64,000 bases of DNA from Dryomyza anilis (GCA_951804985.1 OX638130.1:40004751-40068750), one strand, 5' to 3'. Shown: positions 1 through 11,761, counted from the stretch's first letter. The notes: generated from the letters alone by a model not told the origin. Made by a program: numbers and translations.

Positions 1-240
1 GGGAACAACGGAAACTCAATATATTTCGATTTTATTTATTTCACCTTTTATTTGCTAAAGCAATATTACTGAGTTTACCTTGAAAATTGGTATTTCATAA
101 ATATTTTAAAAATAATGTAACTATATTATTTTATTGATATTATTTATAGATATTTAGTCATTTTTCATTTATATATTGATATTATTCATATAATTCTTAA
201 TTATTTTGATGTAATATGTGATAATGAGGAGTATGTGGTG

Positions 241-440
241 GTAATATATAGTTTTTTTTTGATAATAAGTACTATGTTTTGGTACTGAGGTATTTTGTGG
301 TAATTTGAGGGAATTTGAGGTAAATATAGGATTTTTTGGTAATTTGTGGTAATTTGAGGGAAATTGTGGTAAATATCCTCTGTGGTAATTTGTGAGAATT
401 TGCTGTGATAAAATGATAATTCTTGTGGTAATTTCATCTG
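241..440. repeat. Degenerate TGTGGTAATTTGAGGG-type tandem repeat
   Basis: About 200 bp built from variants of GTGGTAATTTG(A/T)GGG and GGTAAATA. It is repeated at 5802-6001 as part of the large duplication. It explains the low-complexity reading frames in this area, which are not genes. Confidence 0.7.
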
Positions 441-1585
441 ACGACACTGCCCCGGAGAATTTTAAGGAGTATATGTGGTTAAAAGAGCAAAAGGAGTGTT
501 CTACCCGAACGTACTTAATAATATTTATTAAATGTGGGAAAACTTTCCAAATTCATACCACAGGTGGGATTTTTAAAGCACGTGGCAACACTCGTACAAT
601 CTCAACGAAATTAGAAAAAAACGGGCGATAAAATGAAGTATTCACATGAATTGTCAAAATTTTCCATAGAATGCCTCCACTTCCACCGAATTATAGGAAT
701 TCATTATACTAAAGGAACTTTTCATTTGAATATCGAATGCAAAATGATTGTCCAGAACGGACCATATGCAGTACACGAACGCAAATAATTTTTCTAAATG
801 TGGGAAAAATGTATTAATAAATCCCACTCGTGAGGTTTTTCCCACGAATGGCAACATGGCACAAAATGGAGTACTAAACACTTGATGAACTGGAAGATTC
901 ACTTGGATGCGTCTACACGTTTTAATGAATCTTCTTGCCAGTTTCACCACAAGGTTGAGATTTTTATGATCTAACAAATATATATTTTCGTTTTCATTAT
1001 GTTCCGTGGTAAAAACACGCCATGACTTTTTTTTGCATTCGTAGCCAGCGATGTCATGGACGAACCATTTCTGAGTAAGGATCGACAAAAAGGTTCTTTA
1101 AGATGAAATACTTGGATTTAAAAAACGATATAACTCCGATACGAAATAAATTATTCATGGCCTTAAATAATTTACGATCTATTAATTAAAAAATATTTTC
1201 TTTTCAATCGAGTACTATTCTCTTCAACAATTTCTTTAGTTTTCTACAATTAATTTTTTTTAGCGAATTCTGATATATTTTGGCCGGTTGTATGATTATT
1301 TAAAACAAATGTTTATTATTTAATAATATTAGTTTTCGCTCAAATCAATGAATGGTATTCACGTAAACTTTAATTAATGAACATTTTGTATTTTTAGTTA
1401 TTTTTATTAAAAAGTCAAAATTGTGTCATTTTCCAAGTTAGAGAAAAGTGGCAATTTCACAGCTGACTTATACTATAATATAGTTGTCTCACTCTAACTC
1501 AGTTTTGAGATGATGCGTTCCACAAATGTTAAATTTAACATAAATTTAACATACAAATAGTGATTGGTACTTTCGGAACCACTTT
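441..1585. other. Anonymous AT-rich DNA, no supported gene
   Basis: No recognisable coding sequence. A 144-codon minus-strand frame at 654-1088 has no recognisable domain; its conservation in copy 2 only reflects the duplication. CGACACTGCCCCGG near 433-447 is close to the reverse complement of CCCCGGAGCAGTGTCG near 5349-5364. That could be the ends of an old element, but no target duplication was found. The same content recurs at 6002-7146. Confidence 0.5.
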
Positions 1586-1593
1586 TTAGGTCC

Positions 1594-1998
1594 CCTGAAA
1601 CTTTCGAGGGGTAGACACTATATTTGAATGAAAGAAAGAATCATAAGGATTCCATAGCCGACATGTCTGGAGGAGACGGATCTTGGAAGATAGCCGTTTC
1701 CATAGGGACATGTTTAAGGATACTGGGCAATGAGTGGTATATTTGGCACCACTGGCAGACTCCTGAAACTTTTGAGGAGTAATGGCCATATACGATTGAA
1801 AGGTAGGACCATGAGGATTCCAATGACGTATCCCACATGTCTGGAGGAGAAGGATCTTGGAAGTTATAGCCGTTTTCATAGGGTCATGTTTAAGGATATT
1901 GAGCATATAATAAATGGTAGCTTTGGCACCACTTGGCAAGACTCCTGAAACTTTCGAGGGGTAGTGACCATATATTAATGAAAGGTAGGACCATGAGG
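1594..1998. repeat. Tandem repeat with 168-182 bp units
   Basis: Units begin with CCTGAAACTTTCGAGG at 1594, 1762 and 1944. The spacings are 168 and 182 bp and the third unit is partial. Each unit contains ATGTCTGGAGGAGAAGGATC, TAGCCGTTTTCATAGGG and TTTGGCACCACTTGGCA variants. Copies recur at 7155-7559. The small ORFs here are products of the repeat. Confidence 0.8.
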
Positions 1999-2034
1999 TT
2001 TGAAATAAGGTTTGAAATAAGGTTTGAAATAAGG
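1999..2034. repeat. 12 bp tandem repeat, three copies
   Basis: Three exact copies of TTTGAAATAAGG lie directly after the 168-182 bp tandem array. The same array is at 7560-7595 in the second duplication copy. Confidence 0.9.
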
Positions 2035-2106
2035 TAAGTCGAAGTTACTAGATGCTTTTTCTACTTCTTCTTCTTCTACTAATTTTCTTCTTCTTCTAAA
2101 ACTGAG

Positions 2107-2694
2107 ACCTGTGCGATCAGTTCTTCAACATCAACAAACTGACGAGTAAAAATGTGGATCGCAAAGTGCTAAATGCGCCGGTTTTAAAACACTTTCGGCG
2201 CAGATAGTCGACAGCAAAAAACTGGAGAAAGCATAGGCTAAGCTGCAGCAGAATCAGGGGAAGCGTCAGGACATTGGCAAGGGTCCTGTAGTGCCAGTCA
2301 AGCTGTAGATCACCACTGCTTCATAGCAACAAGAACATGGACATTAAAATTGAACTATTTGATTTGGCGTCAAGTAGGTAACACACGTTTTAATCTACTA
2401 AAATATTTTAAAATATGGATTTTTATTTTGTAGAGTGTTTCTGCCCTTCAGACGTCGCTATGAACTGTTCGGCCGCAATGGTCTGAGCAAAATGACGCTG
2501 ATGCGCATGATCTCCGAGCGACAGCTGGCCATACCATCGCACATCTCCGTGTTGCACGCTGAAGAGGTGGTCTTTTGGCGATGACACACAGCCGTGGTCT
2601 TTATGTTCGAGTGTGACTGAGCGCATGCACTCAGTGCCGAGCGGACCGATGTCTTTGCACAGCTGCTAAACATTGAGGGTGACAAGGCGAGTTA
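2107..2694 (+). pseudogene. ABCF3 (GCN20-type) ABC-ATPase pseudogene fragment, copy 1
   Basis: Translated fragments match in order the N-terminal part of ABCF3-type cytosolic ABC ATPases, which act in translation control and are not transporters. From about 2109: LCDQFFNI then KVLNAPV. From 2204: IVDSKKLEKA, a stop, then AKLQQNQGKRQ. From 2340: DIKIELFDLA. From 2441: RRYELFGRNGLSKMTLMRMI, which is a damaged Walker A (family form GRNGLGKTTL), followed by IPSHISVLH and then GDDT in another frame. Stops and frameshifts break every segment. A GT..AG intron at about 2378-2433 separates two segments, so this looks like a duplicated gene piece and not a processed retrocopy. The second nucleotide-binding domain is absent. 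The family assignment rests on motifs recalled from the ABCF family. Confidence 0.8.
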
Positions 2695-2959
2695 AAGCTC
2701 TTTGTCAGCGTGGCAAGATTGTGACGCAATCATTATTCTTGATTTTCACTATGTCATTTTGCGTCAGTTTCATGTTCGAAAATTTCACAAATTTGTTGGT
2801 TTTAGTCAATGGCAAAGTTAAAAAAAAAAAATGTAAATGTGTGAATTTCGTATAGTTTCTGCGGCGTAATAATAATGTAAATAAAATAATAATGTGAATA
2901 TGACACACAATGACAGTAATAACCAAAATTAGACTGATTAATTTATTTTTGATAAATTG

Positions 2960-3696
2960 ATTTATGGGGATGTCCTGGGGTTCCGGACAGGACATTCGTA
3001 CGCTTAATACTTTAGTACCTCGAAGGAAAATAATGAATTTACTTGATTTTCTCTTGTGCATGTAGTATTTAAATAGGACTAAACATCTGAAAAAATTAGA
3101 TAATACTATACGGTAGATCAAAAGATATAAATTAAATAGTGGGCGTTCCGGACGGGACAAAAACGGAAGTGCATGTCGAGGTTCATATGGAAATGCCAAT
3201 ATGCCAGCAAATTTTGCGTACAATTATTTTTTTTGAAATATTTTAAAAAATAGTTGAAATCATGTACTTTCTTTGTATATTTACTTTGTTCTTAAATTTA
3301 TAGTTTTTCATAATAAATCACAGAAAAATTCCGAACCGACAAAAATTCCGAATAGAAATTATCAGTACGATTTTTATTCTAAAAATACTTTTTGCGTACA
3401 ATATATTTTTTTGAAGTATTTCGGAATATAGCTGAGACAATTTAAATAATTTTTGTATATATACACTTTCTTCCTAAAGTTTATAGTTATTTCGTAGTAA
3501 ATCGCAGAATAATTCCGGACTTTCCGTATGGAAATTTGCAGTACGATTTTTTGCAAAAAATAATTTTGTATATGATGTTAACGGAGTAGAATTTTCTTTT
3601 CAGGTTTTTAGATTCACATATTTAAGATTCCTCCGTCATTTCAAAGATTTGAGCATTTTGAATTTTTCGGTCGTTTTTTTCATATGTAAATCAAAA
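2960..3696 (+). repeat. TCCGGACGGGAC-rich interspersed repeat, copy 1
   Basis: A non-coding repeat with recurring TTCCGGACGGGAC or TTCCGGACTTTCC motifs, alternating with AT-rich blocks such as TTTGCGTACAATTATTTTT. A longer diverged copy lies inverted at about 41135-42470 and shares both the block containing GCGTACAATA and the block CGGTCGTTTTTTTCATATG / AAATCTTTGAAATGA. This copy lacks about 540 bp present in the inverted one. Its family is not recognised. It abuts the DINE-like element at 3697. Confidence 0.65.
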
Positions 3697-4462
3697 CCAG
3701 TTGGGAAGGTTAGATCACATGGGAAATTTTAAAGTAGGTGTTATTTTTATAGTTAGGATTATCAAAATTATAGTCGGTCTAACCGACTATAAATACCCTA
3801 CACATGTGTGGTTACCATTTAAAGTAGTATATAGGTCACCAGGGTATACGAATCCTGCAAATAACTACAAACTTTCCATCCCTGAAGAATTTTCTTTCAT
3901 TTGATACCCATATTTACAAATGGGTAGATTTACCGAATTTCGATTTTTTTTTTGGGAACAACAAGTCGTTTCGTGGGAAAACATTATTTTCATGTATTTG
4001 AGCATAATAGCTGCGTTCCCGTGGTTTTTGATCCTGATCCGTAGATCATTTTCATATACAAAAGCAAAACAAACAATTAGAACCAGGTTTGTTTTAGGAT
4101 CAATTACTGATCTGGTACTGTACGTATCAAAAGTAAATTTGTTTGTGGTGATGTTATGCTATTGTGAATAGCACTTAAAAAGAAGAAGAATTCGCGTTCA
4201 AAAAGAAAGGGCAAAAGAAAACAGTGCTGCCAAATTTATTAAAATAGAACCGATGGCGTTCCCGTGAAACAGATCTGGTTCAAGTACCACGGGAACGCAG
4301 CTAATGTCAATATATATTTGACAAAAAAACGTTTACCTAAGCACGTATACAGTAAAATTGATTTGCAGATGTAAATTTTATATGAGGTATTTGAACATAA
4401 GTCGGTTCTCAGGTCACAATAGACCGATCATGCCAATTTTCTTGTTCAGACAGCTATATCTA
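3697..4462 (+). mobile_element. DINE-1/Helentron-like element, copy 1, truncated
   Basis: First of about nine copies of one non-autonomous family here. Full copies start CCAGTTGGGAAGGTTAGATC, carry a hairpin GTCGGTCTAAGCCGAC, then ATACCCTACACATATGTGTG, a GACAGACGGACAGACGG microsatellite, a conserved GATCAAGAATATATAC block, and end GTGTAGGGTATAAAAA. TACCCTACAC near the hairpin end and GTGTAGGGTA at the other end form subterminal inverted repeats. This layout matches DINE-1/Helentron-type insect elements. No protein is encoded. This copy is interrupted at 4009-4302 by an inverted-repeat element and ends at the duplication breakpoint. Confidence 0.65.
4009..4302. mobile_element. 294 bp MITE with 16 bp perfect inverted ends, copy 1
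   Basis: The ends are AGCTGCGTTCCCGTGG and its exact reverse complement. The element interrupts the DINE-like copy where other copies read GAGCATGATGTCAATATAT. Removing it with one flanking AAT (4006-4008 or 4303-4305) restores that sequence. The target duplication is therefore AAT, or TAAT if the boundary is shifted by one base. A second, internal GGCGTTCCCGTG lies near the right end. There is no transposase; the 83-codon frame across it is not a gene. The superfamily is undetermined. Confidence 0.85.
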
Positions 4463-5561
4463 TATATCTATATATATATATCTATATATTGTATACAGAC
4501 ACTCACCGCATTCTCTTTCCTTCAGTGTTGCATCATTTATCAAGTAAAATAGGGCAGAAATGTAAAATAAATAAATATTTTAGAAAATAGTTGTCTTTGA
4601 GATTTTAATCACTTTAGACACTTTTAGGCAATTTTATATCCCAAAACCTTTTGCAAAATAATATTTTTTAAATGCGAAAATTATATAAATATTATGAAAA
4701 AGAAATGAATAATTATTTAAAAGGATTTAATTTTTATATATTAGTAATAAAAAAAAAAAAATAACTAATATATGTGCATTGGTCTGTGTGACTTTCTACA
4801 ATCTGCCGGCTTAAATAAAAACACCCCTGCTTCTTTGGAGGTTGTTTTATTTCCTACATAAGGTTTACAATTCATTTAAAATTATGATTATTAAATATTT
4901 TAGAGATTAACTTACGTTTTGTGTGCCTTGTGCGATTGTCAAACAGAAAATGGCGGAAATTTCAAAGTTAGCGAACTATTTGACAATTGCTCTGCCCACA
5001 AGTTTTTTTCAAATGACAAACTTCAAATAAACGTCAGATAGACGTCAAATAACACAGGGCGATTCACTTAAATTAGAAGTAATAAAAATACACTTAACAT
5101 CCCCAACAGTCTGTTAAAACCAATCTGAAATAATTAAACTCTTAAATAGATATTTAAATTACCCGTAATTTCTTCAAAATGCCCGTAGATATCCCGCGCT
5201 AAGCACTCAATTTCTTGCAACGCAGTCAGTCGCGGGCTGGTGAGTTGGGCATATTGAAAATGTTTCCAACGTATTGCACACACTTGGAAACATTTTCAAC
5301 CCAAAAGTCGTGGGAGTACTTAAATTTTAAAGAATATGTTTCGGACATCCCCCGGAGCAGTGTCGCCAGATATGTAGGAAAAATATGCTTTTGGTCATTT
5401 TTCATCGTTTTTGGGAATCGGTAATTACCACACGCAAAAATTAACACATGTCATATTTTTCTCTCATGTGGGAAAATAAATTACCACATGTACGATTTTT
5501 CTGTAAAGTACGGTTTTCAAATTGAAGACTACCTAAAAACTCACAACATAAACAACAACAA
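4463..5561. other. Unit start / spacer between duplication copies
   Basis: AT-rich and without a supported gene. It begins with a TATATC microsatellite at 4456-4492, next to the duplication breakpoint. The segment 4930-5060 contains TTTGACA-type repeats around an ATGGCGG, which could be 5' flank of a dead gene, but no continuing frame supports that. 5250-5300 holds an inverted pair AATGTTTCCAA / TTGGAAACATT. Under the tandem-duplication model this is the left 1.1 kb of the unit, and its twin lies left of the window. Confidence 0.5.
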
Positions 5562-7667
5562 GGGAACAACGGAAACTCAATATATTTCGATTTTATTTAT
5601 TTCACCTTTTATTTGCTAAAGCAATATTACTGAGTTTACCTTGAAAATTGGTATTTCATAAATATTTTAAAAATAATGTAACTATATTATTTTATTGATA
5701 TTATTTATAGATATTTAGTCATTTTTCATTTATATATTGATATTATTCATATAATTCTTAATTATTTTGATGTAATATGTGATAATGAGGAGTATGTGGT
5801 GGTAATATATAGTTTTTTTTTGATAATAAGTACTATGTTTTGGTACTGAGGTATTTTGTGGTAATTTGAGGGAATTTGAGGTAAATATAGGATTTTTTGG
5901 TAATTTGTGGTAATTTGAGGGAAATTGTGGTAAATATCCTCTGTGGTAATTTGTGAGAATTTGCTGTGATAAAATGATAATTCTTGTGGTAATTTCATCT
6001 GACGACACTGCCCCGGAGAATTTTAAGGAGTATATGTGGTTAAAAGAGCAAAAGGAGTGTTCTACCCGAACGTACTTAATAATATTTATTAAATGTGGGA
6101 AAACTTTCCAAATTCATACCACAGGTGGGATTTTTAAAGCACGTGGCAACACTCGTACAATCTCAACGAAATTAGAAAAAAACGGGCGATAAAATGAAGT
6201 ATTCACATGAATTGTCAAAATTTTCCATAGAATGCCTCCACTTCCACCGAATTATAGGAATTCATTATACTAAAGGAACTTTTCATTTGAATATCGAATG
6301 CAAAATGATTGTCCAGAACGGACCATATGCAGTACACGAACGCAAATAATTTTTCTAAATGTGGGAAAAATGTATTAATAAATCCCACTCGTGAGGTTTT
6401 TCCCACGAATGGCAACATGGCACAAAATGGAGTACTAAACACTTGATGAACTGGAAGATTCACTTGGATGCGTCTACACGTTTTAATGAATCTTCTTGCC
6501 AGTTTCACCACAAGGTTGAGATTTTTATGATCTAACAAATATATATTTTCGTTTTCATTATGTTCGGTGGTAAAAACACGCCATGACTTTTTTTTGCATT
6601 CGTAGCCAGCGATGTCATGGACGAACCATTTCTGAGTAAGGATCGACAAAAAGGTTCTTTAAGATGAAATACTTGGATTTAAAAAACGATATAACTCCGA
6701 TACGAAATAAATTATTCATGGCCTTAAATAATTTACGATCTATTAATTAAAAAATATTTTCTTTTCAATCGAGTACTATTCTCTTCAACAATTTCTTTAG
6801 TTTTCTACAATTAATTTTTTTTAGCGAATTCTGATATATTTTGGCCGGTTGTATGATTATTTAAAACAAATGTTTATTATTTAATAATATTAGTTTTCGC
6901 TCAAATCAATGAATGGTATTCACGTAAACTTTAATTAATGAACATTTTGTATTTTTAGTTATTTTTATTAAAAAGTCAAAATTGTGTCATTTTCCAAGTT
7001 AGAGAAAAGTGGCAATTTCACAGCTGACTTATACTATAATATAGTTGTCTCACTCTAACTCAGTTTTGAGATGATGCGTTCCACAAATGTTAAATTTAAC
7101 ATAAATTTAACATACAAATAGTGATTGGTACTTTCGGAACCACTTTTTAGGTCCCCTGAAACTTTCGAGGGGTAGACACTATATTTGAATGAAAGAAAGA
7201 ATCATAAGGATTCCATAGCCGACATGTCTGGAGGAGACGGATCTTGGAAGATAGCCGTTTCCATAGGGACATGTTTAAGGATACTGGGCAATGAGTGGTA
7301 TATTTGGCACCACTGGCAGACTCCTGAAACTTTTGAGGAGTAATGGCCATATACGATTGAAAGGTAGGACCATGAGGATTCCAATGACGTATCCCACATG
7401 TCTGGAGGAGAAGGATCTTGGAAGTTATAGCCGTTTTCATAGGGTCATGTTTAAGGATATTGAGCATATAATAAATGGTAGCTTTGGCACCACTTGGCAA
7501 GACTCCTGAAACTTTCGAGGGGTAGTGACCATATATTAATGAAAGGTAGGACCATGAGGTTTGAAATAAGGTTTGAAATAAGGTTTGAAATAAGGTAAGT
7601 CGAAGTTACTAGATGCTTTTTCTACTTCTTCTTCTTCTACTAATTTTCTTCTTCTTCTAAAACTGAG

Positions 7668-8255
7668 ACCTGTGCGATCAGTTCTTCAACATCAACAAAC
7701 TGACGAGTAAAAATGTGGATCGCAAAGTGCTAAATGCGCCGGTTTTAAAACACTTTCGGCGCAGATAGTCGACAGCAAAAAACTGGAGAAAGCATAGGCT
7801 AAGCTGCAGCAGAATCAGGGGAAGCGTCAGGACATTGGCAAGGGTCCTGTAGTGCCAGTCAAGCTGTAGATCACCACTGCTTCATAGCAACAAGAACATG
7901 GACATTAAAATTGAACTATTTGATTTGGCGTCAAGTAGGTAACACACGTTTTAATCTACTAAAATATTTTAAAATATGGATTTTTATTTTGTAGAGTGTT
8001 TCTGCCCTTCAGACGTCGCTATGAACTGTTCGGCCGCAATGGTCTGAGCAAAATGACGCTGATGCGCATGATCTCCGAGCGACAGCTGGCCATACCATCG
8101 CACATCTCCGTGTTGCACGCTGAAGAGGTGGTCTTTTGGCGATGACACACAGCCGTGGTCTTTATGTTCGAGTGTGACTGAGCGCATGCACTCAGTGCCG
8201 AGCGGACCGATGTCTTTGCACAGCTGCTAAACATTGAGGGTGACAAGGCGAGTTA
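7668..8255 (+). pseudogene. ABCF3-type pseudogene fragment, copy 2
   Basis: Copy of the 2107-2694 pseudogene at the 5,561 bp offset, with the same stops, frameshifts and intron at about 7939-7994. Identical lesions show that the gene piece was already dead before the tandem duplication occurred. Neither copy could yield a functional ATPase. Confidence 0.8.
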
Positions 8256-8520
8256 AAGCTCTTTGTCAGCGTGGCAAGATTGTGACGCAATCATTATTCT
8301 TGATTTTCACTATGTCATTTTGCGTCAGTTTCATGTTCGAAAATTTCACAAATTTGTTGGTTTTAGTCAATGGCAAAGTTAAAAAAAAAAAATGTAAATG
8401 TGTGAATTTCGTATAGTTTCTGCGGCGTAATAATAATGTAAATAAAATAATAATGTGAATATGACACACAATGACAGTAATAACCAAAATTAGACTGATT
8501 AATTTATTTTTGATAAATTG

Positions 8521-9257
8521 ATTTATGGGGATGTCCTGGGGTTCCGGACAGGACATTCGTACGCTTAATACTTTAGTACCTCGAAGGAAAATAATGAATT
8601 TACTTGATTTTCTCTTGTGCATGTAGTATTTAAATAGGACTAAACATCTGAAAAAATTAGATAATACTATACGGTAGATCAAAAGATATAAATTAAATAG
8701 TGGGCGTTCCGGACGGGACAAAAACGGAAGTGCATGTCGAGGTTCATATGGAAATGCCAATATGTCAGCAAATTTTGCGTACAATTATTTTTTTTGAAAT
8801 ATTTTAAAAAATAGTTGAAATCATGTACTTTCTTTGTATATTTACTTTGTTCTTAAATTTATAGTTTTTCATAATAAATCACAGAAAAATTCCGAACCGA
8901 CAAAAATTCCGAATAGAAATTATCAGTACGATTTTTATTCTAAAAATACTTTTTGCGTACAATATATTTTTTTGAAGTATTTCGGAATATAGCTGAGACA
9001 ATTTAAATAATTTTTGTATATATACACTTTCTTCCTAAAGTTTATAGTTATTTCGTAGTAAATCGCAGAATAATTCCGGACTTTCCGTATGGAAATTTGC
9101 AGTACGATTTTTTGCAAAAAATAATTTTGTATATGATGTTAACGGAGTAGAATTTTCTTTTCAGGTTTTTAGATTCACATATTTAAGATTCCTCCGTCAT
9201 TTCAAAGATTTGAGCATTTTGAATTTTTCGGTCGTTTTTTTCATATGTAAATCAAAA
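8521..9257 (+). repeat. TCCGGACGGGAC-rich interspersed repeat, copy 2
   Basis: Same repeat as 2960-3696, carried in the second half of the tandem duplication. One substitution is visible, at 8765. Confidence 0.65.
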
Positions 9258-10238
9258 CCAGTTGGGAAGGTTAGATCACATGGGAAATTTTAAAGTAGGT
9301 GTTATTTTGATAGTTAGGATTATCAAAATTATAGTCGGTCTAACCGACTATAAATACCCTACACATGTGTGGTTACCATTTAAAGTAGTATATAGGTCAC
9401 CAGGGTATACGAATCCTGCAAATAACTACAAACTTTCCATCCCTGAAGAATTTTCTTTCATTTGATACCCATATTTACAAATGGGTAGATTTACCGAATT
9501 TCGATTTTTTTTTTGGGAACAACAAGTCGTTTCGTGGGAAAACATTATTTTCATGTATTTGAGCATAATAGCTGCGTTCCCGTGGTTTTTGATCCTGATC
9601 CGTAGATCATTTTCATATACAAAAGCAAAACAAACAATTAGAACCAGGTTTGTTTTAGGATCAATTACTGATCTGGTACTGTACGTATCAAAAGTAAATT
9701 TGTTTGTGGTGATGTTATGCTATTGTGAATAGCACTTAAAAAGAAGAAGAATTCGCGTTCAAAAAGAAAGGGCAAAAGAAAACAGTGCTGCCAAATTTAT
9801 TAAAATAGAACCGATGGCGTTCCCGTGAAACAGATCTGGTTCAAGTACCACGGGAACGCAGCTAATGTCAATATATATTTGACAAAAAAACGTTTACCTA
9901 AGCACGTATACAGTAAAATTGATTTGCAGATGTAAATTTTATATGAGGTATTTGAACATAAGTCGGTTCTCAGGTCACAATAGACCGATCATGCCAATTT
10001 TCTTGTTCAGACAGCTATATCTAAGCTGTATTAGTAATCTAAATTTAAAGTTTCATTGCTCTAGCTCTTCAACTTTTTCTGTAATCGTGATTTCAACAGA
10101 CGGACATCGCTAAATCGACTCAGGAGGTCATGTTGATCAAGAATATACTTTTCCATACTGGAGATGCATTTTTCAGTGTGTTACAAACGGCGTACCAAAC
10201 TGAATATATCCTTTCACTTTTAGTGTAGGGTATAAAAA
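9258..10238 (+). mobile_element. DINE-1/Helentron-like element, copy 2, with both ends
   Basis: Continuation-complete version of the 3697 copy. It starts CCAGTTGGGAAGG, carries the 294 bp MITE at 9570-9863, then a short microsatellite CAGACGGACATCGC and the GATCAAGAATATAC block, and ends TAGTGTAGGGTATAAAAA. It shows what copy 1 lost at the breakpoint. Confidence 0.7.
9570..9863. mobile_element. 294 bp MITE, copy 2
   Basis: Identical in position and sequence to the element at 4009-4302, carried along by the tandem duplication. It is not an independent insertion. Confidence 0.85.
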
Positions 10239-10506
10239 TAATAATTGATTTAATTTTATTGATATATTCTTATGATAGGGTTTTAATAATGAAAACACTT
10301 TTATGCTCGGGCTCTGACACGGCAATGGTCGGTTAAATAATGAAATGGTGAATGAATCAGTGCATGATCATGGCTTGAGGTAAGTACATGATCAGGGCAC
10401 TGCGTTACAAGCACATCGTACCCCCGATATGTTTCCTCGTCATAATCCGATCATCTCAAATAATGGCATGATCAGTTCATGAGCATGGCCCTACTCAAAT
10501 TTCTAC
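10239..10506. other. Short interval with repeated CATGATCA words
   Basis: No gene seen. ATGATCA or CATGATCAGG words recur several times between 10360 and 10490. Confidence 0.4.
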
Positions 10507-11761
10507 TACACCGAAAAAAATATTGTATTAAAAATAACTAAAAATGTCTTTAAAATAAATACATATGTATTTGATTTACGTCCAAAAGCATATGTATTTA
10601 TTTTTACTAAACTGATGTAGTTGTTTTTGTATGGACAATTTCTACATAATTTAACAGCTTTTCTATATAAAATTTCAGTACATATGTATTTAAAAACCTA
10701 CATTTTGTCTTTATTTATACGTCCAGAAATATGTAGAGAAATTACTACATATGCCTTTAATTTTACAATAATATGTAGTTATTTTACTTTGTTTTGATAT
10801 TCAATTAAATAACATATTTATTTTTATTAATTCGGAAACTTATATGAATGAATATTAATATAATTTTTTTAATACCAAAAATAAAATATAAAAATTAATC
10901 TTCTGAAAACTATTTAGTTGTATAGTACAAATACAACTAAATATTGTTACCCACAACCACAAGAAAAATCTACACATAAATAAATAAATAAATAAAAATA
11001 TAAATATAAATAAAACAAATATTTTCTTGATAATAAGATGGAAGTACTACTAAGTATCATCAGTTCTGACGACTCAAATGAATGTCAAGCACTTAAGTGT
11101 TTCTTTTCGGTTAAAACACATAAAACCATGCGATGGTAAAATCATACCATGGTAAAACCAAAAAGATGTCATATCAACTATTACTGCCTGAACAGAATAT
11201 AGGCGGCGATCGAAAAATGAGCGAGTGAACATTGAAACAACAAAAATTTGCCGTCTCAATGCTAACGTCATGGCGCGCCACATCAGCAAACTACTCATCT
11301 GCAGCTGCGTGCTATATTTGTACACTGCAGAGTTGACAACTAAGTTTTAAAACCAAAAATATTCAGCGGTAAATTTAGTTGGCAGCTCTATAGTCATCTC
11401 TCATTAAGACGGTTCGGTCAGATGCTACGGACAGTTTTGGTTTATTTATGTACCTCTTTCGCAGTCATCCGTCGTGTGCAAAAAAAACAACAACAAAAAA
11501 CCAGTTTCTGCAATATGAAACCAATGAATTCGTTTATACCTGCACGAAGGACGATCTTTCATAATTTTTTCGTCAGTGATCCCATTCAAATGAAAGCAAA
11601 AAATCAAAAAATCCATATAGTTTGTGCAATATGTAGAGAACGAATTTTCAATACATGGTGTAGTAAAAAATAAGCTAAATAAATGCAAATGTATTTAAAA
11701 ACCAACAAAATGTAGTAGAAATTTAACAAAGACATACAATGTATATAATTTTTCGGTGTAC
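10507..11761. mobile_element. Non-autonomous element with TACACCGAAAA ends
   Basis: Starts TACACCGAAAAAAATATTG and ends TATAATTTTTCGGTGTA. The terminal TA on each side may be a TA target duplication with ends CACCGAAAA, as in mariner/Tc1-type elements. The inner flanks are AT-rich and repeat TACATATGTATTTA and ATGTAGTAGAAATTT. A GC-richer core lies at about 11040-11480. No transposase frame was recognised. Parts of the same family recur at 19730-19877 + 21103-21168 and at about 40465-40545. Confidence 0.65.

Larger units (their letters stand above)
1..4462. repeat. Tandem duplication, copy 1
   Basis: This segment recurs at 5562-10023 with a constant offset of 5,561 bp. By eye I find only three substitutions: 1005 C to 6566 G, 3204 C to 8765 T, and 3748 T to 9309 G. 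The right end of the identity lies inside a DINE-like element at about 4462. The simplest reading is a direct tandem duplication of a unit equal to 4463-10023, whose first copy begins left of the window. The only new junction would then be at about 4462/4463, in TA-rich sequence. The very low divergence points to a recent event or an assembly artefact. Confidence 0.93.
5562..10023. repeat. Tandem duplication, copy 2
   Basis: Second copy of 1-4462. It carries the same ABCF3-like pseudogene, degenerate tandem repeats, TCCGGACGGGAC repeat, DINE-like element and 294 bp inverted-repeat element at the offset positions. Unlike copy 1, its DINE-like element continues to a normal end at about 10238, so this copy holds the original flank and copy 1 holds the breakpoint. 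Confidence 0.93.

Noticed and set aside
654..1088. 144-codon minus-strand ORF, identical in 6215-6649
   Set aside because: Its preservation is due only to the recent tandem duplication. No domain, start context or codon signal supports a gene.
2705..3223. 172-codon minus-strand ORF
   Set aside because: It crosses from pseudogene flank into the TCCGGACGGGAC repeat. The composition is low-complexity and hydrophobic from AT-richness, with no recognisable family.
3920..4171. 83-codon ORF with hydrophobic stretch
   Set aside because: It starts in the DINE-like element and ends inside the 294 bp MITE, so it is a chance frame across a transposon junction.
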